Shown: positions 27,600 to 39,770, numbered from the stretch's first letter. The stretch: 64,000 nt of DNA from Xiphophorus maculatus (GCF_002775205.1 NC_036443.1:17894373-17958372); one strand, 5' to 3'. Numbers and translations are program-made. Notes: generated from the letters alone by a model not told the origin.

Positions 27600-28170
27600 C
27601 TGCGCCCTGAGCAGGCCCTGGATCAGTTTACCCTCCCCCAGCCCTGCTTTCCAACAACAGAGCTGCTGGAAAGCAGAAGCTGATCAGGGATCAGTCTCCA
27701 TTTCCATCTGGGTTCAGGCTGACAGCTCCATCCTGCCCAGCCCCCCACCTATCCCTGTTGCTTAGAGGACTCGGCTCCTATCGGGTGTAATATTCTGATT
27801 GGCTGCCTCGCCTTCTGGGAGGCGTGCGAAAGGCGTGGCCGACACATTGTGATCTCACAATCAGCTGTTTTGTACGTTTCTACATTCTGATCCGAGGATC
27901 AGCTGGAAGGCAGCAATAAACAGGAAAATCTGCAGCAAAGGAAACAAAAAAAAAAGAGGAGGAAGTAGCTGCAGATGTTATGATCTGAAAACAAAAACAT
28001 CAGTGTAATTTTTTTTTACACGAAGCCCTTCTTCTAAGAAGAAAGCCTTTTATTTTTGTATATTAGTGTTCCAACTACCTCACGTAAAGGCTACATCTAA
28101 AGCTATGCTTTAAGAGTTGTCGTTTCTACTGTGTTTTGACACCTCGTTTACAACTTGAACTCAAAGGCAG
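27600..28170 (+). promoter_or_regulatory. Candidate tp53inp2 promoter and noncoding first exon
   Basis: A GC-richer stretch precedes a strong donor (GGCAG/GTATGT, exon end at about 28170). An inverted CCAAT box (ATTGG) lies near 27798. The next exon would begin after the acceptor at 31801-31803 and carries 5' UTR from 31804 to the ATG at 32052. No transcript evidence is available, so the first exon is an inference. Confidence 0.4.
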
Positions 28171-29138
28171 GTATGTATGTTTTCATTTTTGTTTATCTTC
28201 AATTTAGTCTTTTGTGTCTTGGCCGTGGATCTTGGACAACGAATTTGCCGGCCAGCCTCTTGTTATCCTGGTTTTGGGGGGCATTTATTAAACCCATTCC
28301 CTGGTTATTGAATAATGTGACATTATGTTATAACGTATTTGCCTTTGTGACCCATACTGTAGGCTATTTCTGTCCGCAGTGTATTCTATCTGTGATGATC
28401 TATTATTAGGACATGAATAAATGCGAAGACAGTATCGCGGTGCAGAATAAGATGCGTAAGAAGGCCGATTTGCGCTCATATGTTACTATAAAGAATGACT
28501 CCAGCCTGACTGAATATATATGCTCAGCCAGCAGCCGCTGTTTTGCAAACTGCACCAAAATCCTGATGTGGGTCTATGGCGGATGTTGACGTATTTTCAG
28601 CCTCTTTTTTTTTTTTCCCCAGGGTTCATTTATTTTGCATAAAATCCTAAGTAATTCAGTATAAACACCGGTCTTTTGTGTTACCGGAGCCTGATCCAGT
28701 TGATGTCTTGCGAGCAGTGCATTGAGGCGCACAGCTGTCATTGCTGTGACCCTTCAGCTGTGGAGCTTATACGGATAATTCATGTTTAACCTGAATACCA
28801 CCAACACACACCGAGGGAGTCGCGACTTCTCCCTGCTTCGTACGACGAAGCTGAAGCTGTTTTATTTACCTTATAAACATCACGGGCGTCTTTGTCATTT
28901 TCAGTGTAAATATTAGTGCTGCTGGCGGCATAATCTTTACATAAGCGCAGTTCTCACGGGATCCATCGACAGGCACGAAATGGCCTTGCCGTTTCAAAAT
29001 GCAGACTAGACACGGACAGCGGAATATGTTTCAAAATACATGATCTTGCATTTCGATATGTTTGCTGTTGAGACCTTTTTTTTCGCCTTTGGTAGCAAAA
29101 TGGGCTGGAGCTTCAGCCTCAGCGTCAGTGACGCAACG

Positions 29139-29146
29139 TGACGTCA
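29139..29146 (+). promoter_or_regulatory. Full CRE palindrome TGACGTCA
   Basis: A perfect cAMP-response-element palindrome lies in a locally CpG-containing stretch (about 29105-29150) within the presumed first intron of tp53inp2. It is preceded by GTCAGTGACGCAACG. This could be an alternative promoter or enhancer bound by CREB/ATF proteins; motif match only. Confidence 0.45.
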
Positions 29147-31219
29147 GAGGGTTCATGTTTTCATTCTCCAGATCTCCGCCCATCGCGCTCCTTTCTCGCC
29201 TCCCTCTTAGAGGAAGTCTCAATTGGAGATATTTATGCATTTAATACATAAGATATCTATATTGTAAGTTTGAAAACGTCTTGTATAATTATATTGCTTT
29301 TATCACCAGCTTTTGCTTCTCCCTATAGACCTGAGGGCAAAGCTAGGGCCGCATTTAGGAGCTTGTGGGTCCCTGAGCTTTAGTCCCTGAGCTAAAGCTA
29401 GTTTTGATGCCCTTCTCACACAAGTTTCTGTTATATTCATTTTGCAGTACATTGAAAGTTGGGTATGAGCGATGGTCATAATTGCCATTAGACACACATC
29501 AACATCAAGATTTTCTAAAGCAATCTTTAAATTTTTTTTCTCTCTCTCTGATTCTTATAAAAACACAGTCTCATTTTTAGAGATATATTCAGCCATGCCT
29601 GTATGTGGCACTGTAACACAATCACCAGAATACACAGAGGTTTTCGGAGCTTTACCATGTTCTAGCAGAAGTTGGCTAATTGCTATTTGCAGTGGAAGCT
29701 AATATAATATTAACCTTGCTGCCCTGGGCTTGGAGACATGTTACCATTCTCACCTTGGTGAAACTTGATGAATGTAGCAATTAGTGAGATGATTATTGTC
29801 ATTAAAAAAAATAAAACTTTGAAAACCTAAGCTTAAAATATAAATGGCAAGTTGGTTGAATTAATGTCCTACAATGTAATAAAATGGCTAAGTTTTATTC
29901 CCTGTAACTGATACTGTAATACAATTATAATCTGCAACCCAAAACCTAGTAACGTTAAGAGAGGTTTATGTGCTCTGTAGCCAAGCACATAAAAGGCACT
30001 GCAAAGGAAAAGAGCGCTCCAGCCCACAACCTTTAAACTGTGCATCAGTAAAAGTGCCCAGTTGTTAATCCATAGATTGTAATAATTAATGTTTGCCAAT
30101 AGCTTAAATTATACAGGCAGACATGTGATCTCTTTTGCCACATCCAGTATCAATAACTATGTTTAAACCAGTAAGTTCACATTTCCAAATTCCTGAAAGA
30201 CTGAAAAATGATGCACTGTCAAAACAAGTAAATAAAAAAGTTTCATTAGTGCATCATATACAACATGTAGATTGTGTTTTAATCTCAGGCAAAGCAGACC
30301 AGAGTCTTCTCACTTTGAAAGGTTGTGTGTGTATCTATAGCTATTGACAGTCATGTGTGGGGGGGGTTTCGTAAAATTGGACAAACCTGTAGAAGTGTAT
30401 GCTTTGTAGCAAGTGGCAACCATGCATATATGTGTACCTATTGACAGCAAACTTTATTATTTAATTATTTGGGACACAGACAATATTACTAAGAATATGT
30501 AACCAGAAGCAGTTAAAATTGAATTATATCTCTTAACAAAGATACATCAGTAAAGAATGTCATAACTGAGTTAACGTATATGTTGTCAAGCAACCCCAAA
30601 TCTAAAAATATTTAAAGTGTGTCAGTGCTCTGCATAGAGACCAGGTGTGGTATTTGTTTCACCTACAGTCACTTGGTTTAAGTACATAAAATATGCCCTT
30701 TGAACTTGTAAAGGTTGGACAGGGCCAAATGTTTTAACATTGCTCTGTATTAGAGCAATGAGGCACTTGTAGGTGAGGCACTTGTCCTTTGCCTCCTCTG
30801 TTGTTGCTGCATTTCTGGTTTTATTTGCATGCATGGGTACAGTCATTGTGTTTGTTGTTGCATTGTCATTGTCATTCTGCTCTTTGCTTAATGAATCATT
30901 ACTATGTTCATAAATCACTTTTTGTACATGTTTACTTCACAGATATGTTAATGTAATTGACAGTTTAAAGCTTAAACACATGCCATCCAACAATCAATAC
31001 ATTTCAATCTTAAATCAAACTTAACATTAATTTAAAAAAAAACAAAAACGATAACGACAATCAAAATCAATAGTTGCATACAAACAGAATCAGTTGTGAC
31101 ATCAGATAACCGTTGTAGGGAATCGAGTCCAGTAAATCATCCTGGGGCATTTTGTTATGAAAAGCTTTATTTTTTTTAATTGACTGTGTCAACTGTTTGA
31201 TATACTGTGATTGTGTTTA

Positions 31220-31387
31220 TTATGAGGGCTGCACAGTTGGTAGCACTATTGCTTTGAAGTAAGAAGTTCATGGGTTCAAACAGATCTGGGTCTTTCTGCT
31301 TGGAGTTTCCATGGTCTCCCTGTGGAAGTGTAGGTTCTCTGTTTTTCGTAAATGTTAGTTTAACTGGTCTCCCTAAATTGTTGTAAG

Positions 31388-31418
<31 letters not shown>

Positions 31419-31462
31419 GCACTATACTCTATGAGACCAGAGTTGGATGATGGATGGATGTT
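31220..31462 (+). mobile_element. SINE-like element in tp53inp2 5' intron
   Basis: GGGCTGCACAGTTGGTAGCACTATTGC, GGAGTTTCCATGGTCTCCCTGTG and a GT run (31391-31418) are followed by the tail GATGATGGATGGATG. This matches the family fragment at 5490-5660, and the tail type matches 12001-12200. Confidence 0.55.
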
Positions 31463-32051
31463 TATTCTGTAGTGGAGGCAAAGGGGGAGATTTGAATTTC
31501 CCAGGACATTTAAAATGCCTTTAATCTATATTTAGCTAACTTTTTTAAGGCCATTTTGCTAAATCACAGTTACAATGATGATGCTTAACTTTACTGATGC
31601 ACTTTCAAAGGCATGTTTTATTTTAAAACACACAGGGCTTTCTCCCTGTGTGTCGACCTGTAATGATTCTGGATACAAGATTAGCTTACAGCTCATGAAC
31701 TTAATGAAGCACTAAGCACCATTTTTTGCTACAGCCATGTTTTGAAAACTCACTGGTTTTATTAAACTAATATTTTTTAATTTATCTCTCTCCTTCTCCC
31801 CAGGCCTTTGTTCCAAACCAAGTGAAACCTTACATTTGCACTACAAAAGTCTCTCCTGCTTTGATTTGTCAACTTCAAGATCAAGCACAGGACTTTAAGT
31901 GGAAACAAGAACATCAGGCAGACAAATAGCATTACACAACAACTATTACATTGACAAATACAAAAAAGAAAAGGCAGCTACTGCATAAATTTTCTCTGTG
32001 GGAGAGCACATAGCACATCACAGGCATCAAAACTTGACGACACAAGCAGAA

Positions 32052-35006
32052 ATGTTTCAGCGTCTTAGCAACCTGTTGTTCGGGGAGGTGGAAGAGGTGG
32101 CAGCTGATCTGAAGGGACCCAATCCATGTGTGACTGAGGCCGACGAAGAGGGATGGATGCTCGTCAACCTGGCCGGTGAGTCCAAGAGTTCAGGGATGGA
32201 GTGGTGGGGGGGATCTGTCGTTTTATTTAAACATCACAGTAGAAAATACACCGGTCAGGCATAAAATTATGACCACTAAAAGTGAAGTGAATAACACAGA
32301 TTGTCATTTTATAGAAGTGTGTGTTAATGGATGTAGGAATTTTAGTTTGACAAGGAGCAGTTTGTAATAGACGGCTGTGTCAGTGAATCTCTTGCACCTA
32401 ATTGGTGTCCCCCAGTCTGCAGATCAGTCATAAGGGTTAAAGAAAGAAGTAGTGGTGAATCAGAAACAGGGCTGGTGATGAACATGGGGAGCTAAGACTC
32501 AAATCACACAGACTGTAGCTTCAGTCTCATCTCAAATTGGTATTTATGGAGCTTCATAGCTGCAGACTAGTTAGGGTGGAAACAATATTTCCTGACAGTG
32601 GGGTTGTCTTTCAGCAAGATATTGCTCCCTGCCAGAAAGCAGAAATAGGACAGGAATCGTTTGAAGAGAATTCCCCTGATCTACATCCAATGGTGAATCC
32701 GTGGGATGTAATGGACATTAAAGTCCAGTCCCTGGAGGCCCTACCTCACAGCTTATGGACCTGCTAACATCCAGTGCCAGATGCCGCAGGAACCTTTCAG
32801 GGATCCAACTCACAATTGGGGCGGTGGTCACACTGTTATGTCTGATGGTGCAATTAATTTGTGTGTTATAAAGTAAGAAATATTCACCTCTTCCTTGCCA
32901 TTGCATAATGCAGTTAAAATCTGAAAGGTAAATGGGGAAAATGGAGTACGGTGTAGAATCAGTCTGGGGATGGCGTACATCTACATGGCTGCCCTGACAC
33001 CAGTGCTGTCTCTCTGCAGATGAAAGCACAGGAACATTCAGATTCATCCACTTTTTGTTCATGGTGGGATCTTGACAAACACAGCGACTGCAAAAAAAAA
33101 AAGCTTGTTTTGATACCTTTAATGGAGCCGAGCACATATCAGCACGCCAAAAAGTCGTGCTGATCATTTTGTCCCTTTGCCATTTTATGCCTTTGCAGTT
33201 TTGGTCAATTTCTGCCTGACATTTGGGGTTGAAAAATTAACCATTAGAAACATGACATGTCATACCAGTCATGCATCAATGCATACCAACCTAGGCAAAG
33301 CGTAATACCTGCTTTTAAGTAATTTTCTGTCTTCTGCTCTTAGATTACCGTAAGAAGATGCAATTATGTGTCTGTGATAAATATTTTCAGCCATCATGAG
33401 GTCACTCAGTTATTTTGATTTGATCTAGAGTGCAAATATGACATATTTTATTAGACAGTTCACTCAAACTGAGTATTAGGACCACCATCCATGGAAATCA
33501 GGAGTAATGTTTTCATCACATTATTTCAATTGACTAATAAACAACAAAAATGGACTGGTACTGAGTTTTAAATTATGCATAGACGAGGTATGAGCATATG
33601 ATCTTTTTCCATACTTAACATGGAAGAAAAATAAACTTGGATGCAATTATTTGTGGGAAACAATCATTTTATTTAAAGATATGAAATGGCAATATGTGGG
33701 TACAAAATGGAGAAGGGGCTACCTGACCCAGAGCTCATCAAAAGTACCTCTCAGCAGAATCAAAACATTATGTCACTGACATCATTACAACCTCAGAGGG
33801 TCAACACAACTAACAATGTGACTCCTTTATGTTTTGTGTTTCCTTACCCCTTCTTTTTTCCCCTCTTCCAAATTTTGTTTAAACACCCTTATATATCTCA
33901 CATCGGTATGTGTGCGCGTGCGTATGTGGTCCCTCTACAATGATCCTCCACGTCCCGCATGGCCTTTTGAAAAAAAATTTTTTGCCACATTTGCAAAACA
34001 AAAAAAAACTTTTGCAAAATCATCCTCCTGCCTTTATTGGCCTTCCCGTTCCCGATCTCATCTGTGCCATGTCCTTGAAAGACTCTGACTGCATGATGCA
34101 GGTGGAGGATGATGTGGGAACCCCACTGACTGCACAAGCATCACCCCACAGTAAACTAGCAGATCACCAAAACATGCAAACAAGGACTGAATGCCCAGCC
34201 TCCACGCCCCGTCTGCCTCATAAGCGTCGCAGGCCGCATAAAGGTCAGACACAGGATCCAGCAGCACCTTCGGAGCCCCTGTCTTGTCCCAGTGCTAGTC
34301 CACCACACTTAGGTGCCGCCACACCCGTGAGCCTCCCAAGACGGGCCAGACTGTCCACGCCCTCCTCCACCCCGTCAATGTCTCCAGGCTCTGGGAGTGA
34401 GTGCGGGGGCAGTGGGGGTCCCAGTAGGTCAGGATCAGAGAGAGGCTGCATGGATGAGAGCTGGTTTGTCACCCCTCCCCCCTGTTTCACTGCAGAGGGA
34501 GCCACGGCAGAGACCAGCCCCATGGAGGACCTGCTCATAGAGCACCCCAGCATGTCTGTGTATGTCTCCCCCAACAACCTGTCCATGCTCTCCAGCAGCA
34601 ACCTGTCTGTGGTGGGGGAAGAGAGCATTGTCAGCCTGGCGAGCAGTGCGAGGTGAGAAATTTTTACTCACACTATATCTCATCTTCACCTTCTTTTTTA
34701 ACTAATAAGAGTCCTGCTGTTTTTTTTCCTATATGCAGCAGAGTGTCTGAACCAGCAGCTCCCCCTGCCACCCGCAGCACTATGCCCACCAGGGTGAGCC
34801 GTGGAGCGGCTGGCCAGGCTGGGGCTTTGGCCAAGGTCACCCAAGTGGCCAGGGTCCAGCGTTACAAGGCTCGCATGGAGCGCCGCCATCTGAGCCGCAG
34901 CCACATCCAACGCCAAAACCGTGTGAGGGAGCAGGTCCCTCGTCACGCTTCGCACACCAGAAGCACCTTCCTTCATCAACCCAGCAAGCGCAACTTCTGT
35001 CACTAA
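32052..35006 (+). CDS. tp53inp2: Tumor protein p53-inducible nuclear protein 2 (TP53INP2/DOR), 3 coding exons
   Basis: TP53INP2 shuttles between nucleus and autophagosomes. It binds LC3/GABARAP proteins to promote autophagosome formation and coactivates thyroid-hormone receptor transcription. Coding exons 32052-32175, 34082-34652 and 34739-35006 join in frame to 320 residues. The start MFQRLSNLLFGEV is the family start. An acidic segment carries the LIR-type core WMLV (EEGWMLVNL, about residues 34-42). The central family block has MDESWFVTPPPCFTAEG followed by SPMEDLLIEHPSMSVYV. The C-terminus has the conserved basic region ending in STFLHQPSKRNFCH. No in-frame ATG precedes MFQRL in this exon. 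The human protein is about 220 residues; the excess lies mainly in exon 2, which includes a basic PHKRRRPHKG stretch resembling a nuclear localisation signal. The exon 2 acceptor (AG just before 34082) was chosen by phase and polypyrimidine context and is the least certain border. Confidence 0.93.
32247..32852 (+). mobile_element. Tc1/mariner-like short element in tp53inp2 intron
   Basis: Inverted ends of about 28 bp: CACCGGTCAGGCATAAAATT at the left, and the reverse complement of the right end reads CACCATCAGACATAACAGTG. Inside, 32537-32767 has decayed transposase phrases (VVFQQDIAPCQKA, NSPDLHPMVNPWDVMD). It begins about 70 bases after the tp53inp2 exon 1 donor. Confidence 0.7.
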
Positions 35007-36096
35007 GGTTACCATCAAAAAGAGGGGTTTCGTTTACGTCTGGGGGTATTCGTAGTGCAGAATCCACCATCGACAACACGTGTCCTCCCACAGCACTTTT
35101 AGCTTCCATTTCCATACATTACGTCAGGATGAGTCACAGACTGACTCATCTTGGTCATTTTCCATCCAATCTGCAGTTAGAAAGCAGTTGCTAAATGTAG
35201 ATCTTTGTAGATGATACGATTACCCCCTTATTGTCCTCCAGAATAAACAACAAAAAACAAAAAAATAAGTATGTTTTCAATCTTTATCCAGTTATAATTT
35301 CTCAAAATGGCAATAGCTGAGTTTTTTATAGAAACGTTTTAAAGACATATGAGTTTTATTTTTCTTTATTTAAAACCATAATACTGTGTAACCATCATAG
35401 AAAATAAAATAAGATTGAAATAGCCCCTTCTTTCATACTCTGACTGGAGGAACACTCTTCCTAGCAAATCCATGAAACGTGATCATGATTTTAATTCGGT
35501 TAGTTTTGCTTACAAAAGGTCGAAGAAAATACCGTCTGGCAAGGAGAGAAAAATCAACACAAGTTGGTTTCTCTGCAAAGTTGCTTTACTAAAAAACGTG
35601 TTGCCAGAGGAAACAATTGATTCTCTTCTCTGCCTCGTGAAGAAGGTCACAGCATGTAGGAGATGGTGAGAGTATGTGCAAAACAGACTAAAGAGTAAAA
35701 TGAATCCCTCAGTATATGGTTTTAAAGAAAAGTGGTTTAACCCTCAGAGCAGCCAGTGAGAATTTAGAGATTTGGGGCTCACATTTGGGTTACAAGGTAT
35801 AAGCAAGACATGATAGGTGAAAAGCAGTATTGAAGGCAACTCTTTACCTTGTTTTCATAACATGGATTTAATCTTATTTTATCTGAAGTCTCTTTTGCAA
35901 ATTTTCACCAAGAGAGAAAATAAAACTGTTCCTGCAGTCAGATGGAAAGATTTGGCTTTTAAAGTTAACAAATCAATTCTCCTTGGAGATATGTCATTTG
36001 CCCAGCCATGTTTAACAAGAATATGTGCTGTGAACTTAAATTAACTATGTAATTATGTTGGGTTTTTTTTTTTACAATAACCTATTGAAAGAGGTC
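35007..36096 (+). other. tp53inp2 3' UTR (proximal part)
   Basis: AT-rich sequence follows the tp53inp2 stop. An AATAAA-containing stretch near 35400 is a possible polyadenylation site. Human TP53INP2 mRNA has a long 3' UTR, so the transcript may continue past the Tc1 insertion to T/A-rich sequence at 37200-38000, where further AATAAA-like motifs occur; the true end is not resolvable here. Confidence 0.35.
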
Positions 36097-37042
36097 TACA
36101 GTACCTTGCAAAAAGGCTTATAACCTTTGATTTTTTTCACACTTTGTCACATTACCACTACAAGCTTATGTGAGAGACCAAAAACAAGTAGAGAATAATT
36201 TTGAAGTAAAAAAAAACTTGTACAAGTAGAAAACCTAAAATTTGTGGCTTGCACTTGCTCCTTTTGAACGAATGATAGAACCACTTTTTGTAGCAGTTAC
36301 AGCTGCAAGTCATTTCTACCAGCTATGGACATGTAAACATACATTTCTGCCCATTTGTCTTTGCAAAATATCTTATGCTAAGTAAGCCTGGATGCAGAGG
36401 GTCTATGAACATCAGTTTTCAAGCTTTGTCACATTTTCTCTGTTGTAGTAAGGTCTGAGCTTTAACTGGGCCATTCCAACACATGAAAGGGGTTCACTCT
36501 AAACCATCCCAGGTAGCTGTATATTTAGGGTCGTTGTTCTGCTGGAAGGTGACTCTGCCTCTATCCCAACTGCATTGCAGAATCTTAAAGGTTAGGATTG
36601 CCCTATTTAGCTGCATCCCTCTACCAATGACCTCTGTCCGGTTTCCTTGTTCTGCTAAAGAAAAGCAACTCCACAGCATGATGTTGCCACTGCCATGTTT
36701 CACGGTGGGAATGCTGTGTTCGTGTTCATTTTCTGCCACACACAAGATTTTGTATGTAAGCCAAACATTTTACACTTTAGTCTCATCTGACCAGCACACT
36801 TTTCCACACATTTGCTGTGTCTTTTATATGGCTTTGGCAATATAGACAAACAAGATCTGTTATGATTTTCTTTTAACAATTCAACATTGTAACCATGTTT
36901 CCATAAAGATTAGTCTTCACAATCGTACCCTAATTTGGTTGGTCCCATAAAAATCCCAATTAAATATACTGAAGTTTGTGGTGGCCATGTGACAAAATGT
37001 GAACAAGTTCAAGGTGCTTGGATAATCCTGCAAGGCACTGTA
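36097..37042 (-). mobile_element. Tc1/mariner-like element with degenerate transposase
   Basis: The left end TACAGTACCTTGCAAAAAGG and the right end CCTGCAAGGCACTGTA are inverted repeats bounded by TA dinucleotides, as for Tc1/mariner insertion. On the minus strand, 36745-36494 encodes a decayed Tc1-type transposase piece with VKHGSGNIMLWSCF and FQQNNDPKYTA. The rest of the reading frame is disrupted, so it is inactive. It sits downstream of the tp53inp2 stop, possibly inside its 3' UTR. Confidence 0.75.
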
Positions 37043-39770
37043 TTAGGAGAAAGAGAAACAACAACTTTCTTAATGCCGTACAGCAAAAACCTTGCATCGG
37101 TTCATCAACATGCAACATCGCTCCAACCACTCCATAAATGTCCAGCCCTTTTTGTTGCTTGAACATCCAGTTCTGACATCATCCACTTTTACAATCTCGC
37201 TTACTGATATGTATTCAACAATATTAAACAATGGTGCTGAAGTGTATACTAATGTTTGTAAATTATTTTAAGACATGGATGTAAGTTTGCACTGTCAGAT
37301 ATCGTGTGGGTAAAAGTTTTAGCAGTGTGCTGTGTGCTTGTTTTTTTCTTTCTTTCTTTCCGTTTTTACTTTTGTGAAACTTTTTTTGTTTTGGATCCTG
37401 AAACGTGAGAAGGTGTACTGGCATACTAAATGCTAGAACCTTTCCTATATGGGGGAAAATACTAATTATATATATATAAAAAAAAAGTGTTGGTCATTTA
37501 TTTTTCTTGTAAATATTAGAAAACAATTTACAACTCTCCGTTATAGATGTCAAAGCCTCTGGACATAGCGTCGAGTGGGGACTGAGGTTCGATGAGGCTG
37601 CAAATGGTCTCAGAATGACACCCAAAACATCACTAAACTCAGTTAATTTGCCATAGGCAAACCCTGGCCTGTAGAGGGCAGTGTCGCACAGCACCTGCTA
37701 CATGAATGGTAACAACGTCACACAGCAACGATGACATAGTTTGAATACATCTCTGAAGGAGTTCAAGTTCAACAGAAAGATTGTCTGTGGATTCATTTCT
37801 GATTGTTGTCTTGATGTTTTGCTTGAATGAGTGACATTATATGATTTTTTTTTCTGATGTACCTTTTTTGTTTCCTCTTGTGGCCGAATGAAAAAGTCTT
37901 TGCACTCAAAATATAAAAAAAGTGAATACTACCTTGTTTTATTTTTTTGCTTGCTTTGAAGATAAACATTATGTAATCATTTATATCCAAAATAATGCAG
38001 AGCATATAAGGTGTTGAACTCATCACCTCCCCACACACACACAACATATAGTGCTGTCTTTAATGACATCCACAGTATTCCAACACTATACTGTGCCTGA
38101 GAGGTAGATAATGTTAATCTGTTGCAAATAAAACAGTGAAAGATCACAAGTGTGTGTAAGTGTGCAAAATCACCACAGATTGCAGGTGGAAAATGTTTTC
38201 TGTTTTGAATCTTTTTTATTCCCCTCTCCACCCCCTTCCTCACTCAAAAATGAAAAATGTTTTCTGTATGTTGTGTCTGATTATCATTAAGGTGTTATGC
38301 TTTGCGTGAAAGTTCTCAAAAATTGGTTGTGGATGGATGTGAGGGATGTGGACAAAAAGAGGCAAAAGACAAATAGTTTCTATATATGAAAAGAAATGTA
38401 CTGCATTAAAGGAAAAAAAAAGATGGACATGCTCGTATTTTCCCACATAGCTATTAGAAGTTGTTTAACATTATGGGTGTTTCAAACAAAAGGCATCGAA
38501 TGTATGGGAGGTGATTTCCTGTATTATGTTGTGCCCTGAAAATAATGGCAGCTTAAAAATACTCGGGAGGATTTGTCCATATTACACCTGAGTTGGTACA
38601 ACCCCTCCCTCATTCATTAAAAAAAAAAAGATAAACCTATAAACATTTGAAATTTTGTGTATCTGATATTTATGGTGATTGTGCCTTTTCACTGTTTCTG
38701 CATGGTTTTTGTGATGTACTGATTCCCCATTCTTGAACAAGTCATCCACTGACAGACAAGATCTATGCAAAAAAAAATATCAAAGGATGGGAATTTTTCA
38801 GCATTCACTCAGACACCCCTCCAATAAAAAAATATATATATACATATATTTAAAAAAGAAACTGAACAATAACAGTAACAACCAGAATAAATACTCAGGT
38901 TAAGACCTGAATTCTGTCTCATTATTTTAAGTCTGACATTAATTTAGGAATGTAATTAAACATCACCAAATGCAGGAAGTGATACATTAGTTGTTCTAAT
39001 AATGAATAAACAGTTTGGCATAAAAAATATTGCTAAAGAGAACAGGTATCTTCATTTATATGTTTTAACATATTGGGTAAAATTCAAACTTTATTTTACA
39101 CACCCTAGCAATAAAGGGCTGGTTCTGCTTATGATGTTGGAGACAATAAGGTGAATGTAGTTAAGAAACAGTTCAGGAATGAATCCACATTATGTGAACA
39201 GACGGGTGTGGCAATCAAGCAAATATTGTCTGTAGATCTGGGCGTTGTGTTCTTGTGTGTAACACTGACTTAAAATAGTGTGCACAAGAAACTCAATACA
39301 GTAATCATGAAAACACACACAATTATGCTAAAAATAAACAGCCTAAAGGAACGGCACAACTCTCCATGATTTCTTTTTGGCAGTGAGGGTGATATTTTTT
39401 GTTAGTCTCAGGTTTAAATGTTATAATGTGGCCAGGAGGAGTTGCATTAACAGCGCCATGGTTGAGTTCCTCCTTCTGCTTCCCTGCAAAAAGCTAATAA
39501 GGCAAAGTAAAAGTAAAATAAAACATGAACGGAAATGGAGGGAGAGGCGCTCTGTCACAAGTGTGCTTCTAAAATGGGAAATGTTTCGAGGAAAAACCAA
39601 GAGCTAGATCAAGAAATTTTCGAAATTAATATAGCTGCCACCCTGTTATTTATTTTTTTCCTCATCTTTTTCCCCCCTTGGGGAACAAATAATAAAAAGA
39701 GAGAAAAAGCAGCAGTACACCGACATCTGAGACTTTTTCATTCTTTTCTCAGGTGAGGGAGAAGAAGACA
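37043..39770. other. tp53inp2-ggt7 intergenic region
   Basis: AT-rich and without coding exons. The first part (about 37200-38000, with T-rich runs and AATAAA-like motifs) may be distal tp53inp2 3' UTR. A CTCF-like motif lies at 37668. Nothing else recognisable. Confidence 0.4.
37668..37683 (+). promoter_or_regulatory. CTCF-like motif
   Basis: CCTGTAGAGGGCAGTG matches the CTCF core (CC-G-TAG-A-GGGCA). It lies downstream of tp53inp2 and upstream of ggt7. Confidence 0.5.

Larger units (their letters stand above)
16630..27600. other. Gene-poor intergenic region between snai1 and tp53inp2
   Basis: Apart from the tRNA-Ala gene, Tc1 relics at 18880 and 24080, the microsatellite at 21095 and the CTCF-like motifs, I see nothing recognisable. 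The 17.5-18.6 kb part is somewhat GC/CpG-richer and could hold enhancers or a noncoding transcript of the snai1 locus. A short direct repeat of GTTTACACCAATAT occurs at about 26890 and 26910. Confidence 0.45.
28171..31803 (+). other. Presumed tp53inp2 5' intron
   Basis: No coding exon is supported here. It contains the CRE at 29139, a poly-G run near 30358, a SINE-like repeat at 31220-31462 with an internal GT microsatellite, and AT-rich sequence. It ends in a pyrimidine-rich acceptor (TCTCCTTCTCCCCAG). Confidence 0.4.

Noticed and set aside
31998-32051. An N-terminal extension of tp53inp2 starting at 31998
   Set aside because: The codon at 31998 is GTG, not ATG. The conserved family start MFQRL at 32052 is used instead.
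32537-32767. 76-residue open frame in the tp53inp2 intron as an exon
   Set aside because: It has Tc1-type transposase phrases and lies inside an element with inverted ends.
33910-34081. Upstream extension of the tp53inp2 exon 2 open frame
   Set aside because: It runs through T/A-rich intron sequence. The phase from exon 1 requires joining at 34082, which gives LADSDCMMQ without the extension.
36494-36745. Minus-strand 83-residue open frame as a gene
   Set aside because: It resembles a Tc1 transposase internal piece, lies between terminal repeats, and is interrupted; treated as part of the transposon.
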